Shown: positions 26,701 to 35,585, counted from the stretch's first letter. The stretch is 64,000 nt of DNA from Falsiroseomonas sp046052145 (GCA_046052145.1 JBJOMW010000004.1:124001-188000); one strand, 5' to 3'. Translations and numbers: made by a program. The notes: a model not told the origin generated them from the letters alone.

Positions 26701-27765
26701 ATGGACAGGAAGCCCCCTTCGCGTCGCGCGCGGCGCTTCGCGCTGATCGCGGCGGCGGCGCTGATCGCCCTCGTGGCCGGTCATGCGCTGCTCTGGCGCG
26801 CCATGGCCGAACAGCTGGAAGCCGGCTGGCAGAGCTGGGTGCAGCTGCGCCGCGCGCATGGCTGGCAGGTGGAGCACGCCCCGCCCGTGCGGGGCGGCTG
26901 GCCGCTGGCCGCAACGCTCAGCGTGGATCGGCTGCGGCTGGACGGGGCGGCGGCGACGCTGCCGGGCGGGGTCACGCTCGCTGTGCAGCGCGCGGTGCTG
27001 CGCGTCGAGCTGCCCTGGCTCGACCGGCTGCAGGTGGCGCTGCCGGGACAACAGCGGCTGCGCCTCGGCGCCACCGAGTTTCCCTTCACCGCCGACACGC
27101 TGACCGCCACCGTGCCGCTGGAACGCGACACGCTGCCGAACACGGCAGAGCTGGCGGCAGAGCGGCTGCGCATCGGCCTGCCGGGCGGCGGTGTGGAACT
27201 TGCCACGGCGCGGCTGATCGTGCGCGGCAGTGCCAGCGCGACGGAGGCCGAGCCGGCGCTGGAGCTCAACCTGTTCGCCGAAGGGCTCGACCTGCCGCCG
27301 GCCGTGCCAGGCGATCCGCTCGCGCGCTTCGGGCGGCGCATCGCGACGCTCTCGGCCGAGCTGGCGCTGAGCGGCCCGCTGCCCAGCGGCCGCGCGCCCG
27401 CTGCGCGCGCCGAGGCCTGGCGCGATGGCGGCGGCACGCTGGAGCTGCGTGGGCTTGGGCTGCGCTGGGGGCCGCTCGGCGGCATGGCGGCGGCCACGCT
27501 CGCCTTCGACGAGGCGCTACAGCCGATGGGCGCGGGCACGCTGCGCCTGTCCGGCGCGGCCGAGGCGCTGGAGGCGATGGCCGAAGCCGGGCTGATTGGG
27601 CGCCGCGCCGCGGCGACCGCGCGCGGCGTGCTGCCGCTTCTCTCCCGCCCCTCTGCGCAGGACGGCAAGCCGGAGATCGAGGTGCCACTGACGCTCGAGG
27701 ACCGCACGCTGTCGCTGGCACGCATCCCGGTGATGCGCTTCGCCCCGCTCGAATGGCCGCGCTGA
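26701..27765 (+). CDS. DUF2125 domain-containing protein
   Basis: A 354-residue protein with one N-terminal membrane helix (FALIAAAALIALVAGHALLW) and a large, probably periplasmic, beta-rich body. HGWQVEHAPPVRGGWPLAATLSVDRLRL is the conserved N-terminal block of DUF2125, a family found mainly in alphaproteobacteria and of unknown function. I use the ATG at 26701 (MDRKPP) rather than the TTG three codons earlier. It stands alone, with a decayed gene downstream. Confidence 0.83.
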   Translation: MDRKPPSRRARRFALIAAAALIALVAGHALLWRAMAEQLEAGWQSWVQLRRAHGWQVEHAPPVRGGWPLAATLSVDRLRLDGAAATLPGGVTLAVQRAVLRVELPWLDRLQVALPGQQRLRLGATEFPFTADTLTATVPLERDTLPNTAELAAERLRIGLPGGGVELATARLIVRGSASATEAEPALELNLFAEGLDLPPAVPGDPLARFGRRIATLSAELALSGPLPSGRAPAARAEAWRDGGGTLELRGLGLRWGPLGGMAAATLAFDEALQPMGAGTLRLSGAAEALEAMAEAGLIGRRAAATARGVLPLLSRPSAQDGKPEIEVPLTLEDRTLSLARIPVMRFAPLEWPR

Positions 27766-27851
27766 CGTCACGCCAGGAAGAGCTGCGGCACGCACAGGGC
27801 GTCCTCCGCGGAACTGCGCATCACTCCGCGGCGATCGGCGATGGTTAGCGC

Positions 27852-28172
27852 TTAGTGCAGGCGGAGTATCTCGAGGTCGGCGATCCAGAGCCCGGCCTTC
27901 TCGATCGCCGGCACCACCTCCGACAGCGCCGGCGAATAGCCGCCAGCGAAAATATATTTCGCAAGCCACGGATTGGTGTGGCCCGGCCCGCCCATACGCC
28001 CGATCGCATCCACCAGCGCAACGCCATCCGGCTTCAGCGCCGCGCGGATGCGGCGGAAAAAGGTGGCGTAGTTCGCGATGCCGACATGCTCGAACACGCC
28101 GATCGAGACGATCCGGTCCACCGGCCGGTCCCTCCCCCGGATCTCCTCTCGGCGACGACACGGTCGCAGGAT
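27852..28172 (-). pseudogene. Remnant of a cyclopropane-fatty-acyl-phospholipid synthase
   Basis: Codons from about 28121 down to 27852 read DRIVSIGVFEHVG, then FFRRIRAALKPDGVALVDAIGR, then NPWLAKYIFAGGYSPALSEV and AGLWIADLEILRLH, a strong match to the central SAM-dependent methyltransferase part of CFA synthase. The frame ends in TAA exactly where functional enzymes continue with Tyr-Ala. Upstream, the SAM-binding half is missing; a short stretch resembling CDRVVAE persists in another frame, implying a frameshift. Only about 90 codons of a gene of roughly 400 survive, with no start signal. A degraded fragment, probably left by deletion. Confidence 0.75.
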
Positions 28173-28220
28173 GGAAGAAAGGCGCGGCGCTGGGCGATGT
28201 CCAGGGCACTCGTTGCGAAC

Positions 28221-28258
28221 TCAAAAACACGAAAGGCGGACCCCGAGGGGTCCGCCTT
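28221..28258 (-). terminator. Terminator of the rpsF-rpsR-rplI operon
   Basis: On the minus strand AAGGCGGACCC pairs with GGGTCCGCCTT around a CTCG loop, followed by TCGTGTTTTTG. It lies about 45 bp after the rplI stop. An 11-bp stem with a slightly delayed U-tract. Confidence 0.75.
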
Positions 28259-28303
28259 CGCGCTTCAAGGCTGACGCAGCGCCCCAGGCAGGGGCGCGAC
28301 GGA

Positions 28304-28873
28304 TCAGCGGTCCATCGCGGAGCCGAGCTCGGCGAGCTCGGCGGCCAGCTCGGCCTCCAGGCTTTCCGCCTCGGAGGCCTCGGCGGCACGGAGGTCCTCG
28401 CCGCGGGCCTGCTTCTCGGCTTCTTCCTGCGAACGGGCGACGTTCACGCCGACCGGGATCACCACTTCGGGGTGCAGCTCGACGCGGACCTGGACGATGC
28501 CGGTCGTCTTGATCGGCGTCTCGAGCAGGACCTGGCTGCGCTCGATGGTCAGGCCATTGTCCTTGCACGCATCGGCGATGTCGCGCGAGCTGACGGAGCC
28601 ATACAGGCTGCCGCTCTCGCCGGCGGCGCGGATGATGACGACCGACAGGCCGAAGACGCGCTCGGCGATGCGCTCGGCTTCCTCGCGGCGCTTGATGTTC
28701 TGCGCCTCGAGCTGGGCGCGGTCCTGCTCGAAGCGAGCCAGGTTGTCCTTGGAGGCGCGGATCGCCTTGCCCTGCGGAAGAAGATAGTTGCGGGCATAGC
28801 CGGGGCGGACCTTCACCAGCTCGCCCATCTGGCCGAGCTTCTCGACCCGCTGCATCAGAATGACTTCGATCAT
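28304..28873 (-). CDS. rplI: 50S ribosomal protein L9
   Basis: A 189-residue L9, a two-domain protein bound to 23S rRNA near the L1 stalk. The N-terminal domain reads MIEVILMQRVEKLGQMGELVKVRPGYARNYLLPQGKAI, a near-consensus L9 start. A long connecting helix leads to the C-terminal RNA-binding domain with GSLYGSVSSRDIADA. An extra acidic Ala/Glu tail (about residues 155-189) is typical of alphaproteobacteria. Last gene of the S6-S18-DUF2232-L9 operon. Confidence 0.98.
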   Translation of the reverse strand: MIEVILMQRVEKLGQMGELVKVRPGYARNYLLPQGKAIRASKDNLARFEQDRAQLEAQNIKRREEAERIAERVFGLSVVIIRAAGESGSLYGSVSSRDIADACKDNGLTIERSQVLLETPIKTTGIVQVRVELHPEVVIPVGVNVARSQEEAEKQARGEDLRAAEASEAESLEAELAAELAELGSAMDR

Positions 28874-28885
28874 GGCACTACCGTT

Positions 28886-29836
28886 CTAGCTGTGGGGCGG
28901 CGCGGGGCGCGCGCCACCACTGTTGGAAGGGGAACGACGGGTGATCAGGTCGAAGGCCCCATAGCCCGCCACCGCAAGGGAGGCCGGCAGGAAGGCCAGG
29001 ACCAGAGAGAGGTAGACGGCGCCGAGCACGAGCACGCGCTGCCCGCGGCCCCGCGTCGCGCCATGCAGCGCCAGCAGGCCGTGCAGCATCAGCGGCACCA
29101 GCAGCACGAGCAGGACCGACAGTTGGACCGCATCCGCGCCGGTGTCTGCCGCCAGCCACAGCCCGCAGGCCAGGGCCGGCAGCGCGGCATACCAGCCGGG
29201 CAGCCGGGCCGTGGCCCAGGGCACCGGCGGGGCGATGCCCGCGCGCGCCAGACCGCGTCCGGCAAGCCAGGCATTGCCGAGCCAGGCGAGCGCCAGCCAG
29301 AAGCCGACCGCCGCGGCCTTGACCCGGACGATATCGGCGACAAGGCCGGAGGAGGCCGCGATGTCGAAACGCCGCAGCGCCGTCCGCGTCAGGTTGCGCA
29401 GCGTGCCTTCGAGCCCGCCCGGCGTATCGGCCAGCCACCAGGCCGCCCCCGCGATGCCCACCGCCGGCAGGATCCCGAGAAGCGCCAGCGGCAGCCCGAG
29501 GCCCCGGCTGCCCTGCGCCGCCGCGACCAGCAGCAGCGGCGGCACGCCGAAGCCGAGGACGAACAGCCAGAGCCCGGGCGTGCTGGCCGAAAGCCAGAGC
29601 GCGAGCGTCGCCACGGCCAGCGCCCCGAAGGCCGCCAGCGTGCCGAAGCCCATCCCCGCCAGGAACAGCGGCAGCGGCGCGAGCCAGAAGCCGAGCGTCC
29701 CGAGCGGCAGCCCACGGAAAGCCCAAAGCGTGCAACAGGCCGCCAGAAGCCCGCCCGCGCCGGCGGCGAGCCAGCGCGGATCGGAGAGCAGGCTGGCCTG
29801 CCCCCCCTGTCCCGTGCTGGTCCCGTCCATCGGCAT
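28886..29836 (-). CDS. DUF2232 family membrane protein
   Basis: A 316-residue polytopic membrane protein with about eight helices, lying between rpsR and rplI as in many alphaproteobacteria. The hydrophobic pattern and the TALRRFDIAASSGLVADIVRVKAAAVGFWL stretch fit DUF2232, whose function is unknown. It begins 21 bp after rpsR ends and finishes 12 bp before rplI, so it is part of the ribosomal operon. Expression together with small ribosomal proteins makes a housekeeping role likely. Confidence 0.85.
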   Translation of the reverse strand: MPMDGTSTGQGGQASLLSDPRWLAAGAGGLLAACCTLWAFRGLPLGTLGFWLAPLPLFLAGMGFGTLAAFGALAVATLALWLSASTPGLWLFVLGFGVPPLLLVAAAQGSRGLGLPLALLGILPAVGIAGAAWWLADTPGGLEGTLRNLTRTALRRFDIAASSGLVADIVRVKAAAVGFWLALAWLGNAWLAGRGLARAGIAPPVPWATARLPGWYAALPALACGLWLAADTGADAVQLSVLLVLLVPLMLHGLLALHGATRGRGQRVLVLGAVYLSLVLAFLPASLAVAGYGAFDLITRRSPSNSGGARPAPPHS

Positions 29837-29857
29837 GGCGCGCGGCCCCGCCCCTGA

Positions 29858-30145
29858 TCAGTCGTTGATGACGTAGGGCAGAAGCGCCAGGAAGCGCGCG
29901 CGCTTGATCGCCTGCGCGAGTTCCCGCTGCTTCTTCGCGCTCACCGCAGTGATGCGGCTCGGCACGATCTTCCCGCGCTCCGAGAGGAAGCGGGAGAGCA
30001 GGCGCACGTCCTTGTAGTCGATCTTCGGCGCGTTCGGGCCGGAGAAGGGGCAGGACTTCTTGCGCCGGTAGAAGGGGCGGCGCGCGCCGACGGCCGGGCG
30101 GCGGGCGGCGGGGTTGTTCGAGGTCTCTTCGGTACGGTCGGACAT
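29858..30145 (-). CDS. rpsR: 30S ribosomal protein S18
   Basis: A 95-residue S18, which pairs with S6 on the platform of the 30S subunit. The core RRPFYRRKKSCPFS, then IDYKDVRLLSRFLSERGKIVPSRIT and KKQRELAQAIKRARFLALLPY, is near-consensus. The N-terminal 20 residues (SDRTEETSNNPAARRPAVGA) are a flexible extension. It starts 6 bp after rpsF, confirming coupling of the two partners. Confidence 0.98.
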   Translation of the reverse strand: MSDRTEETSNNPAARRPAVGARRPFYRRKKSCPFSGPNAPKIDYKDVRLLSRFLSERGKIVPSRITAVSAKKQRELAQAIKRARFLALLPYVIND

Positions 30146-30151
30146 ATCAGC

Positions 30152-30628
30152 TCACTCCGCGTCCATATCCATGCCACCGAGTTCCTCGCGCGGACGGGCG
30201 CGATACTCCTCGCGGTCGTCACGCTCGCGCCCACCGGTGCGGCCCGAGCTGAAGCGCCCGGCCGGACGCGGGCCGCGGAAGCCGCGGTCACGCTCACGGT
30301 CCTCGCCACGGCGCGCCAGGATGGCCGAGGGGCCTTCCTCCAGCGCCTCGACCTTGATGGTCAGCGTGCGCAGCACGTCTTCGTGCAGGCCGAGCTGGCG
30401 CTCAGCTTCCAGCAGGGCGGCCGGCGGCGCGCTGACGCCGAGCAGCATGTAATGCGCCTTGCGGTTCTTCTTGATCTTGTAGGCCAGACCACGCAGGCCC
30501 CAGTATTCGCGCTTGCGAACCTCGCCGCCACCGGCCTTGAGGGTCGCTTCGACCTGGTCGGCGATCGTCTCGACCTGCTGCTGCGTGACGTCGTTGCGTG
30601 CCAGAAGCACGCATTCATAGAGCGGCAT
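30152..30628 (-). CDS. rpsF: 30S ribosomal protein S6
   Basis: A 158-residue S6. MPLYECVLLARNDVTQQQVETI, then RKREYWGLRGLAYKIKKNRKAHYMLLGV, is the conserved fold that binds S18 and 16S rRNA helix 22. Residues about 108-158 form an Arg/Asp/Glu/Gly-rich tail (GEDRERDRGFRG then EELGGMDMDAE), longer than in E. coli and probably disordered. AAGGGAGAG precedes the ATG at 30628, and a small GGCTG hairpin (30642-30654) lies just upstream of it, a possible site for S6/S18 feedback control. First gene of the operon. Confidence 0.97.
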   Translation of the reverse strand: MPLYECVLLARNDVTQQQVETIADQVEATLKAGGGEVRKREYWGLRGLAYKIKKNRKAHYMLLGVSAPPAALLEAERQLGLHEDVLRTLTIKVEALEEGPSAILARRGEDRERDRGFRGPRPAGRFSSGRTGGRERDDREEYRARPREELGGMDMDAE

Positions 30629-30943
30629 CGTCTCTCCCTTCGGCTGGCTCAGCCCCAGCGACGCGGCCATCCGGTCGGCTGTTTGCGGCGGCCCAGGCCC
30701 ATGCCAGGGGCGCGCGCAAGCGGGCATAGCCGGGACCGATGCCTCGGATCCCGGCAGGGAAGGCGCGCCTAAAGCACGATTGGGGGGGGCGGGGCAAGGG
30801 CAGAGATGCGGCCCCACGAACATGCCTGGGCCCCGGCCATGCCGGACGGGGCTGGCGCGATCGTGACGCAGCCGGAAATTGGCGGCGCCCCGCCGCGGGC
30901 CCACAACAGGTGCGGACGCCCCCCCACCCCGAGGCAACCGCCC
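30629..30943. other. Divergent spacer between rpsF and a glycosyltransferase gene
   Basis: This 315-bp stretch must hold the promoter of the ribosomal operon on the minus strand and the start signals of the glycosyltransferase on the plus strand. I see a homopolymeric G run near 30782 and a small inverted repeat (30642-30654) next to the rpsF ribosome site. I could not identify a convincing -35/-10 pair on either strand, and no further coding frame. Confidence 0.4.
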
Positions 30944-31894
30944 ATGCCCGACGCCACCATCGTCATCCCCTGCTACAACGCCGCCGCCTATGTCGAGACA
31001 GCGCTGCGCTCTGCCCTGGAGCAGACCTGCCGCGACATCGAGGTGATCGCGGTGGATGACCGCTCCACCGACGCCACCCCCCGCATCCTGGACGATTGGG
31101 CGGCGCGCGACCCGCGCCTCAGGGTCCTGCGCCAGGCGGTCAATGGCGGGCCATCCGCGGCCTGCAACGCGGCCTATGCGGCCGCGCGCGGGCGCTGGGT
31201 GACGGTGCTCGATTCCGACGACCTCTATCTGCCCGAGCGCATCGCGCGCCTGATCGCCGAGGCTGAGGCGCGCGGCGCGGACATGATCGCCGACAACCTG
31301 ATCCAGCAGGATTTCGACACGGGCCGCGACCTCGGCCTGCATTTCCCCGAGGCCGAGATGGCCCGCGCCGAGCCGCTTGGGCTGCTCGACATGCTGGCGC
31401 GCGACATGCCGGACCGACCGGGCACCTCCCGCCTCGGTTTCGTCCAGCCGCTGATCCGGCTTGATCTGCTGCACCGGCACGGGCTGCGCTTTTCGGAGGC
31501 GATCCGGGCCGGGGAGGATTTCCTGCACTATTTCGAATGCGTCGCGCATGGAGCGCGCTTCGTCGTGACGCCGGCGGCCTATTACATCTATCGTCTCAGG
31601 CCCGGCTCGATCACCTTCCGGCCGAGTTCCACCTTCTACAACAGCGCCGCCAACCGGCGGATGACGCAGGTCGCGCGGCGGACCGGCGCCGCGCCCGAGG
31701 TGCTGCAGGCGCTGGCACGCCGGCAGGAGCTGAACGATTTCAACAGCCTGGCCCAGGCGGCGGCCGATGGGCACGTGCTGAAGGCGCTCGGCTACCTGCA
31801 TCCCTTCGGCCGGGCGGGGCTGGTCCGCCAGGCCAGGACCATCGTCGGCGCGCTGCGCCGGCGGCTCGGCACGCCGCGCCCCTCCGCGCCCTGA
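30944..31894 (+). CDS. Family 2 glycosyltransferase
   Basis: A 316-residue GT-A fold glycosyltransferase. ATIVIPCYNAAAYVETAL is the nucleotide-sugar binding start, VDDRSTDATPRIL the first Asp block and VTVLDSDDLYLPERI the metal-binding DxDD motif. FSEAIRAGEDFLHYFECV matches the usual acceptor-side block (ED). No membrane helix, so it would act at the cytoplasmic face. Donor and acceptor sugars unknown. It is separate from the other polysaccharide genes in the window and lies just upstream of fabD. Confidence 0.88.
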   Translation: MPDATIVIPCYNAAAYVETALRSALEQTCRDIEVIAVDDRSTDATPRILDDWAARDPRLRVLRQAVNGGPSAACNAAYAAARGRWVTVLDSDDLYLPERIARLIAEAEARGADMIADNLIQQDFDTGRDLGLHFPEAEMARAEPLGLLDMLARDMPDRPGTSRLGFVQPLIRLDLLHRHGLRFSEAIRAGEDFLHYFECVAHGARFVVTPAAYYIYRLRPGSITFRPSSTFYNSAANRRMTQVARRTGAAPEVLQALARRQELNDFNSLAQAAADGHVLKALGYLHPFGRAGLVRQARTIVGALRRRLGTPRPSAP

Positions 31895-31984
31895 CCTTGG
31901 GGCCGGCCGCCCCCGGCCCCTTGACGCCTGCCCACCCCTCGCCCTAGGCGGCGCGACCTTCCACGACAAGGTCACGGTCCCGTC

Positions 31985-32944
31985 ATGGCGCTTGCCTTCA
32001 CCTTCCCCGGCCAGGGGTCCCAGGCCCCCGGCATGGGCCGCGACCTCGCCGCCGCCTTCCCCGCCGCCCGCGAGGTGTTCGAGGAGGTGGACGAGACCCT
32101 GAAGCAGAAGCTCTCCCTTCTGATGTTCGAGGGACCGGCCGAGGAGCTGACCCTGACGGCCAATGCCCAGCCCGCGCTGATGGCCGTCTCGCTCGCCGTG
32201 CTGCGCGTGCTGGAGAAGGAAGGCGGATTCGCGCTGAAGGACCGGGTTGCGCTGGTCGCCGGCCATTCGCTTGGCGAATACGCCGCACTCGCCGCCGCCG
32301 GCACCTTCGATGTGCCGACCGCCGCCCGCCTGCTGCGCCTGCGCGGCGATGCCATGCAGAAGGCGACCCCGCCGGGCACCGGCGCGATGGCCGCGCTGCT
32401 GGGCGCCGAGCTCGACCAGGCGCGCGAGATCTGCGCCGCCGCCGCCACCAACCCCGAGACGGGGAAGACGGAGGTCGTCGAGGTCGCCAACGACAATGGC
32501 GGCGGGCAGATCGTCGTCTCCGGCCATGCCGCCGCGGTGGACCGCGCGATCGAGAAGGCGAAGGAAGCCGGGGTGAAGCGGGCGATGAAGCTGCCCGTCT
32601 CCGCCCCCTTCCACAGCGCGCTGATGGCGCCGGCCGCCGATGCCATGGCCGAGGCGCTGGAGAAGGCCGCCATGCGCGCCCCTGCCGTGCCGGTCGTCGC
32701 CAATGTCACCGCTGCCAAGGCGACCGACCCGGCCGAGATCCGCGACCTGCTGGTGAAGCAGGTGACGGGCACGGTGCGTTGGCGCGAATGCATCCTGGCG
32801 ATGGGTGCGATGGGCTGCGATCGCTTCGTCGAGATCGGCTCGGGCAAGGTGCTGACCGGGCTGATGAAGCGCCTCGCGCCCGAGGCCCGCGCCGAAGCCA
32901 TCGGTACGCCTGCCGACATCGAAGCCTTTCTCAAGTCGCTCTGA
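31985..32944 (+). CDS. fabD: Malonyl-CoA:ACP transacylase
   Basis: Loads malonate onto ACP for fatty-acid elongation. The 319-residue protein has FTFPGQGSQAPGMG at the start, the nucleophile elbow GHSLGEY (Ser95), AMKLPVSAPFHSALM with the catalytic His, and a VEIGSGKVLTGLMKRL end. It opens a cluster fabD-fabG-acpP-fabF-mltG in the standard bacterial order, 13 bp before fabG. Confidence 0.97.
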   Translation: MALAFTFPGQGSQAPGMGRDLAAAFPAAREVFEEVDETLKQKLSLLMFEGPAEELTLTANAQPALMAVSLAVLRVLEKEGGFALKDRVALVAGHSLGEYAALAAAGTFDVPTAARLLRLRGDAMQKATPPGTGAMAALLGAELDQAREICAAAATNPETGKTEVVEVANDNGGGQIVVSGHAAAVDRAIEKAKEAGVKRAMKLPVSAPFHSALMAPAADAMAEALEKAAMRAPAVPVVANVTAAKATDPAEIRDLLVKQVTGTVRWRECILAMGAMGCDRFVEIGSGKVLTGLMKRLAPEARAEAIGTPADIEAFLKSL

Positions 32945-32957
32945 GGAGCCCCGCGCC

Positions 32958-33698
32958 ATGTTCGACCTGACCGGAAAAACCGCCCTCGTCACCGGCGCGA
33001 CCGGCGGCATTGGCGAGGCGATTGCCAAGGCCCTGCATGCCCAGGGTGCCACCGTCGCCCTCACCGGCCGGCGCGAAGCGGAGCTTGTCCGCGTGGCCGA
33101 GGCGCTGGGCGGTGCGCGCGTCATCGTCGCGCCCGCCGACCTCGCCGACCCCGCGGCGCCCGCCGCGCTGGTCGAGAAGATCGAAGCCGAGGCCGGCTCG
33201 CTCGATATCCTCGTGAACAATGCCGGCTTCACCCGCGACATGCTGGCGCTGCGCATGGGCGATGCCGATTGGCACGCGGTGCTGGAGGTGGACCTGACGG
33301 CGCCCTTCCGCCTGGCACGCGCCGCGCTGCGGGGCATGATGAAGAAGCGCTGGGGGCGAGTGGTCTCGATCGCCTCCATCGTCGGCGTCACGGGCAATGC
33401 CGGCCAGGCGAACTACGCCGCGGCCAAGGCCGGGCTGATCGGGATGTCGAAGTCCCTCGCCCAGGAAGTCGCAACCCGCGGGGTGACGGTGAATGTCGTC
33501 GCCCCTGGCTTCGTGAAGACCGCCATGACCGACGCCCTGCCGGAGGCCGCGCGCACCGCGCTGCTCTCCCGCATCCCGACCCAGCGGATGGGCTCGCCCG
33601 AGGATGTGGCGGCCGCGGTGGTGTATCTCGCCAGCGCCGAATCGGGCTGGGTCACCGGCCAGACCCTGCATGTGAATGGCGGCATGGCGATGGTCTGA
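32958..33698 (+). CDS. fabG: 3-oxoacyl-ACP reductase
   Basis: The NADPH-dependent reductase of fatty-acid synthesis, 246 residues. TGATGGIG (12-19) binds the cofactor; Ser140, Tyr153 and Lys157 (SIAS, then NYAAAK) make up the catalytic set, in contrast to the degenerate SDR at the left edge of the window. GAGGAGCCCCGCGCC precedes the ATG. Adjacent fabD and acpP make the assignment firm. Confidence 0.97.
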   Translation: MFDLTGKTALVTGATGGIGEAIAKALHAQGATVALTGRREAELVRVAEALGGARVIVAPADLADPAAPAALVEKIEAEAGSLDILVNNAGFTRDMLALRMGDADWHAVLEVDLTAPFRLARAALRGMMKKRWGRVVSIASIVGVTGNAGQANYAAAKAGLIGMSKSLAQEVATRGVTVNVVAPGFVKTAMTDALPEAARTALLSRIPTQRMGSPEDVAAAVVYLASAESGWVTGQTLHVNGGMAMV

Positions 33699-33842
33699 AA
33701 CGGCCTTCGGCGGGGGGCAGAACCTTCTTGCGGCAGGCTGGCCGCGCCCCCCGCTTGCGCATTTGTCCCGCCTAGGCCAAGTGACGCTTCCATGTTAGAG
33801 CCCGCCGCCCCGGGGCCCGGCACGACCGCGGCGACGTGGCGG

Positions 33843-33889
33843 CCGTGCCCGCAGGCACGGAGACAGGTTCCGACTGGCCAGTTCCGACT
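33843..33889 (+). promoter_or_regulatory. Hairpin and short direct repeat in the acpP leader
   Basis: CCGTGCC and GGCACGG (33843-33860) can pair around a CGCA loop; two copies of GTTCCGACT follow at 33867-33875 and 33881-33889, 14 bp apart. They sit in the 260-bp fabG-acpP spacer, much longer than other gaps in the cluster. Possibly a control element for the very highly expressed ACP gene. Confidence 0.35.
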
Positions 33890-33958
33890 AGCCCTTCAGA
33901 GTTCATCGCCCGCCCCCAGGCGGGCACGGCGCGACCGCAGCAGGAGAGACCCCGGTCC

Positions 33959-34198
33959 ATGAGCGAAACCGCGGAGAAGGTGAAGAAGATCGTCGTCGAG
34001 CATCTCGGCGTGGACGAGGCGAAGGTCACGACCGAAGCCTCCTTCATCGACGACCTCGGCGCGGACAGCCTCGACACGGTCGAGCTGGTCATGGCCTTCG
34101 AGGAAGCCTTCGGGGTCGAGATCCCGGACGATGCGGCCGAGAAGATCACGACCGTGAAGGACGCGATCGACTACATCGAGAAGCAGAAGGCGGCCTGA
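33959..34198 (+). CDS. acpP: Acyl carrier protein
   Basis: The 79-residue acidic carrier for fatty-acid synthesis. GADSLDTVELVMAFEE carries the DSL motif; Ser37 takes the 4'-phosphopantetheine arm. VKKIVVEHLGV and IPDDAAEKITTVKDAIDYIEK are the first and last helices. A CAGGAGAGAC site precedes the ATG at 33959. It is preceded by a long structured leader and followed 37 bp later by fabF. Confidence 0.98.
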   Translation: MSETAEKVKKIVVEHLGVDEAKVTTEASFIDDLGADSLDTVELVMAFEEAFGVEIPDDAAEKITTVKDAIDYIEKQKAA

Positions 34199-34235
34199 GC
34201 CGCCCGCTTCACACGGCAGGCAGGGGAATCCAGGC

Positions 34236-35519
34236 GTGTTCTCTCACCTCGCGGCGCCGCGGCGCGTCGTCGTCACGGGCATGGGGATCGCCTGCCCGCT
34301 TGGGCTTGGCGTCGAGAATGTCTGGAAGCGCCTGACAGCGGGCGAATCCGGCCTCGGCGTCATCGAGTCCTTCGATGTCAGCCAGCTGACGGCGAAGATT
34401 GCCGGCCAGGTGCCTGTCGGCACCAAGGCTGAGGGGAAGCTCGATCTCAACGAGTGGATCCCGGTCAAGGATCTGAAGAAGATGGACCGCTTCATCCAGC
34501 TCGCGCTCGTCGCGGCGGAGGAAGCGGTTGAGGATTCCGGCTGGAAGCCCGAAGAAGATGCCGATCGCTGCCGCACCGGCGTGATGATCGGATCCGGCAT
34601 CGGTGGCCTGCCGACCATCTTCGAGGCCTCGGTCCTCATCAAGGATGGCAAGACGCGGCGAATTTCGCCCTTCTTCATCCCCTCCGCGCTGATCAACCTC
34701 GCCTCTGGCCATGTCTCCATCAAGTACGGCTTCAAGGGGCCGAACCACTCGGTGGTCACGGCGTGTGCCACGGGCGTGCATGCGCTCGGCGATGCCGCGC
34801 GGCTGATCGCGCTTGGCGATGCCGAGGTGATGGTGGCCGGCGGCGCCGAAGCGGCGGTCAGCGAGATCGGGATGGCCGGCTTCTGCGCCTCTCGCGCGCT
34901 GTCCACCGCCTTCAACGAGACGCCCACCAAGGGCAGCCGCCCCTGGGACAAGGACCGCGACGGCTTCGTCATGGGCGAGGGCGCGGGGGTTCTGGTGCTC
35001 GAGGAATACGAGCACGCGAAGAAGCGCGGCGCGAAGATCTACGCCGAGGTCGTGGGCTACGGCATGTCGGGCGATGCGCACCATATCACGGCGCCGTCCG
35101 AGGATGGCGACGGCGCCTTCCGCAGCATGCGCGCCGCGCTGCGCTCGGCCGGCGTCACGCCGGACCAGGTGCAGTATGTCAACGCGCACGGCACCTCGAC
35201 GCCGATGGGCGACGACCTCGAACTTGGCGCTGTGGAACGCCTTTGGGGCGATGCGGCCAAGGGGCTTGCGATGTCCTCGACCAAATCCGCGATCGGCCAC
35301 CTGCTGGGTGCGGCTGGCGCGGTCGAGGGCATCTTCTCGGTGCTGGCGATCCGCGATGGCATCGCGCCGCCGACGCTGAACCTCGAGGCGCCGTCGCGCG
35401 AAAGCCCGATCGACCGCGTTGCGAAGGTCGCGCAGGAGCGGAAGATCGAAGTCGCGCTGTCCAACAGCTTCGGCTTCGGCGGCACCAACGCGAGCATCGT
35501 CTTCAAGCGCGCCGCCTGA
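34236..35519 (+). CDS. fabF: 3-oxoacyl-ACP synthase II
   Basis: The condensing enzyme of fatty-acid elongation, 427 residues. The Cys-His-His triad is visible: Cys177 in TACATGVHALG, His318 in NAHGTSTPMGD and His355 in KSAIGHLLGAAGA, with Lys350. The GTG at 34236 follows CAGGGGAATCC and is the earliest start in frame; the conserved protein begins at RRVVVTGMGIACPLG. The C-terminus NSFGFGGTNASIVFKR is complete. Confidence 0.97.
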   Translation: MFSHLAAPRRVVVTGMGIACPLGLGVENVWKRLTAGESGLGVIESFDVSQLTAKIAGQVPVGTKAEGKLDLNEWIPVKDLKKMDRFIQLALVAAEEAVEDSGWKPEEDADRCRTGVMIGSGIGGLPTIFEASVLIKDGKTRRISPFFIPSALINLASGHVSIKYGFKGPNHSVVTACATGVHALGDAARLIALGDAEVMVAGGAEAAVSEIGMAGFCASRALSTAFNETPTKGSRPWDKDRDGFVMGEGAGVLVLEEYEHAKKRGAKIYAEVVGYGMSGDAHHITAPSEDGDGAFRSMRAALRSAGVTPDQVQYVNAHGTSTPMGDDLELGAVERLWGDAAKGLAMSSTKSAIGHLLGAAGAVEGIFSVLAIRDGIAPPTLNLEAPSRESPIDRVAKVAQERKIEVALSNSFGFGGTNASIVFKRAA

Positions 35520-35585
35520 CCAGGCGGTGAACGACGGGGCGCGCATCTTGCCGATCGCGCGCCCCGCTCCCACAGGTCGGGGCCG

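Noticed and set aside
27766..27851. Search for the C-terminal part of CFA synthase beyond the TAA
   Set aside because: No frame in this stretch resembles the normal C-terminus, so the loss is more than one nonsense mutation.
30152..33397. A minus-strand frame that extends rpsF by more than 900 residues
   Set aside because: S6 begins at MPLYECV with its own ribosome site at 30628; upstream is antisense to the glycosyltransferase, fabD and fabG.
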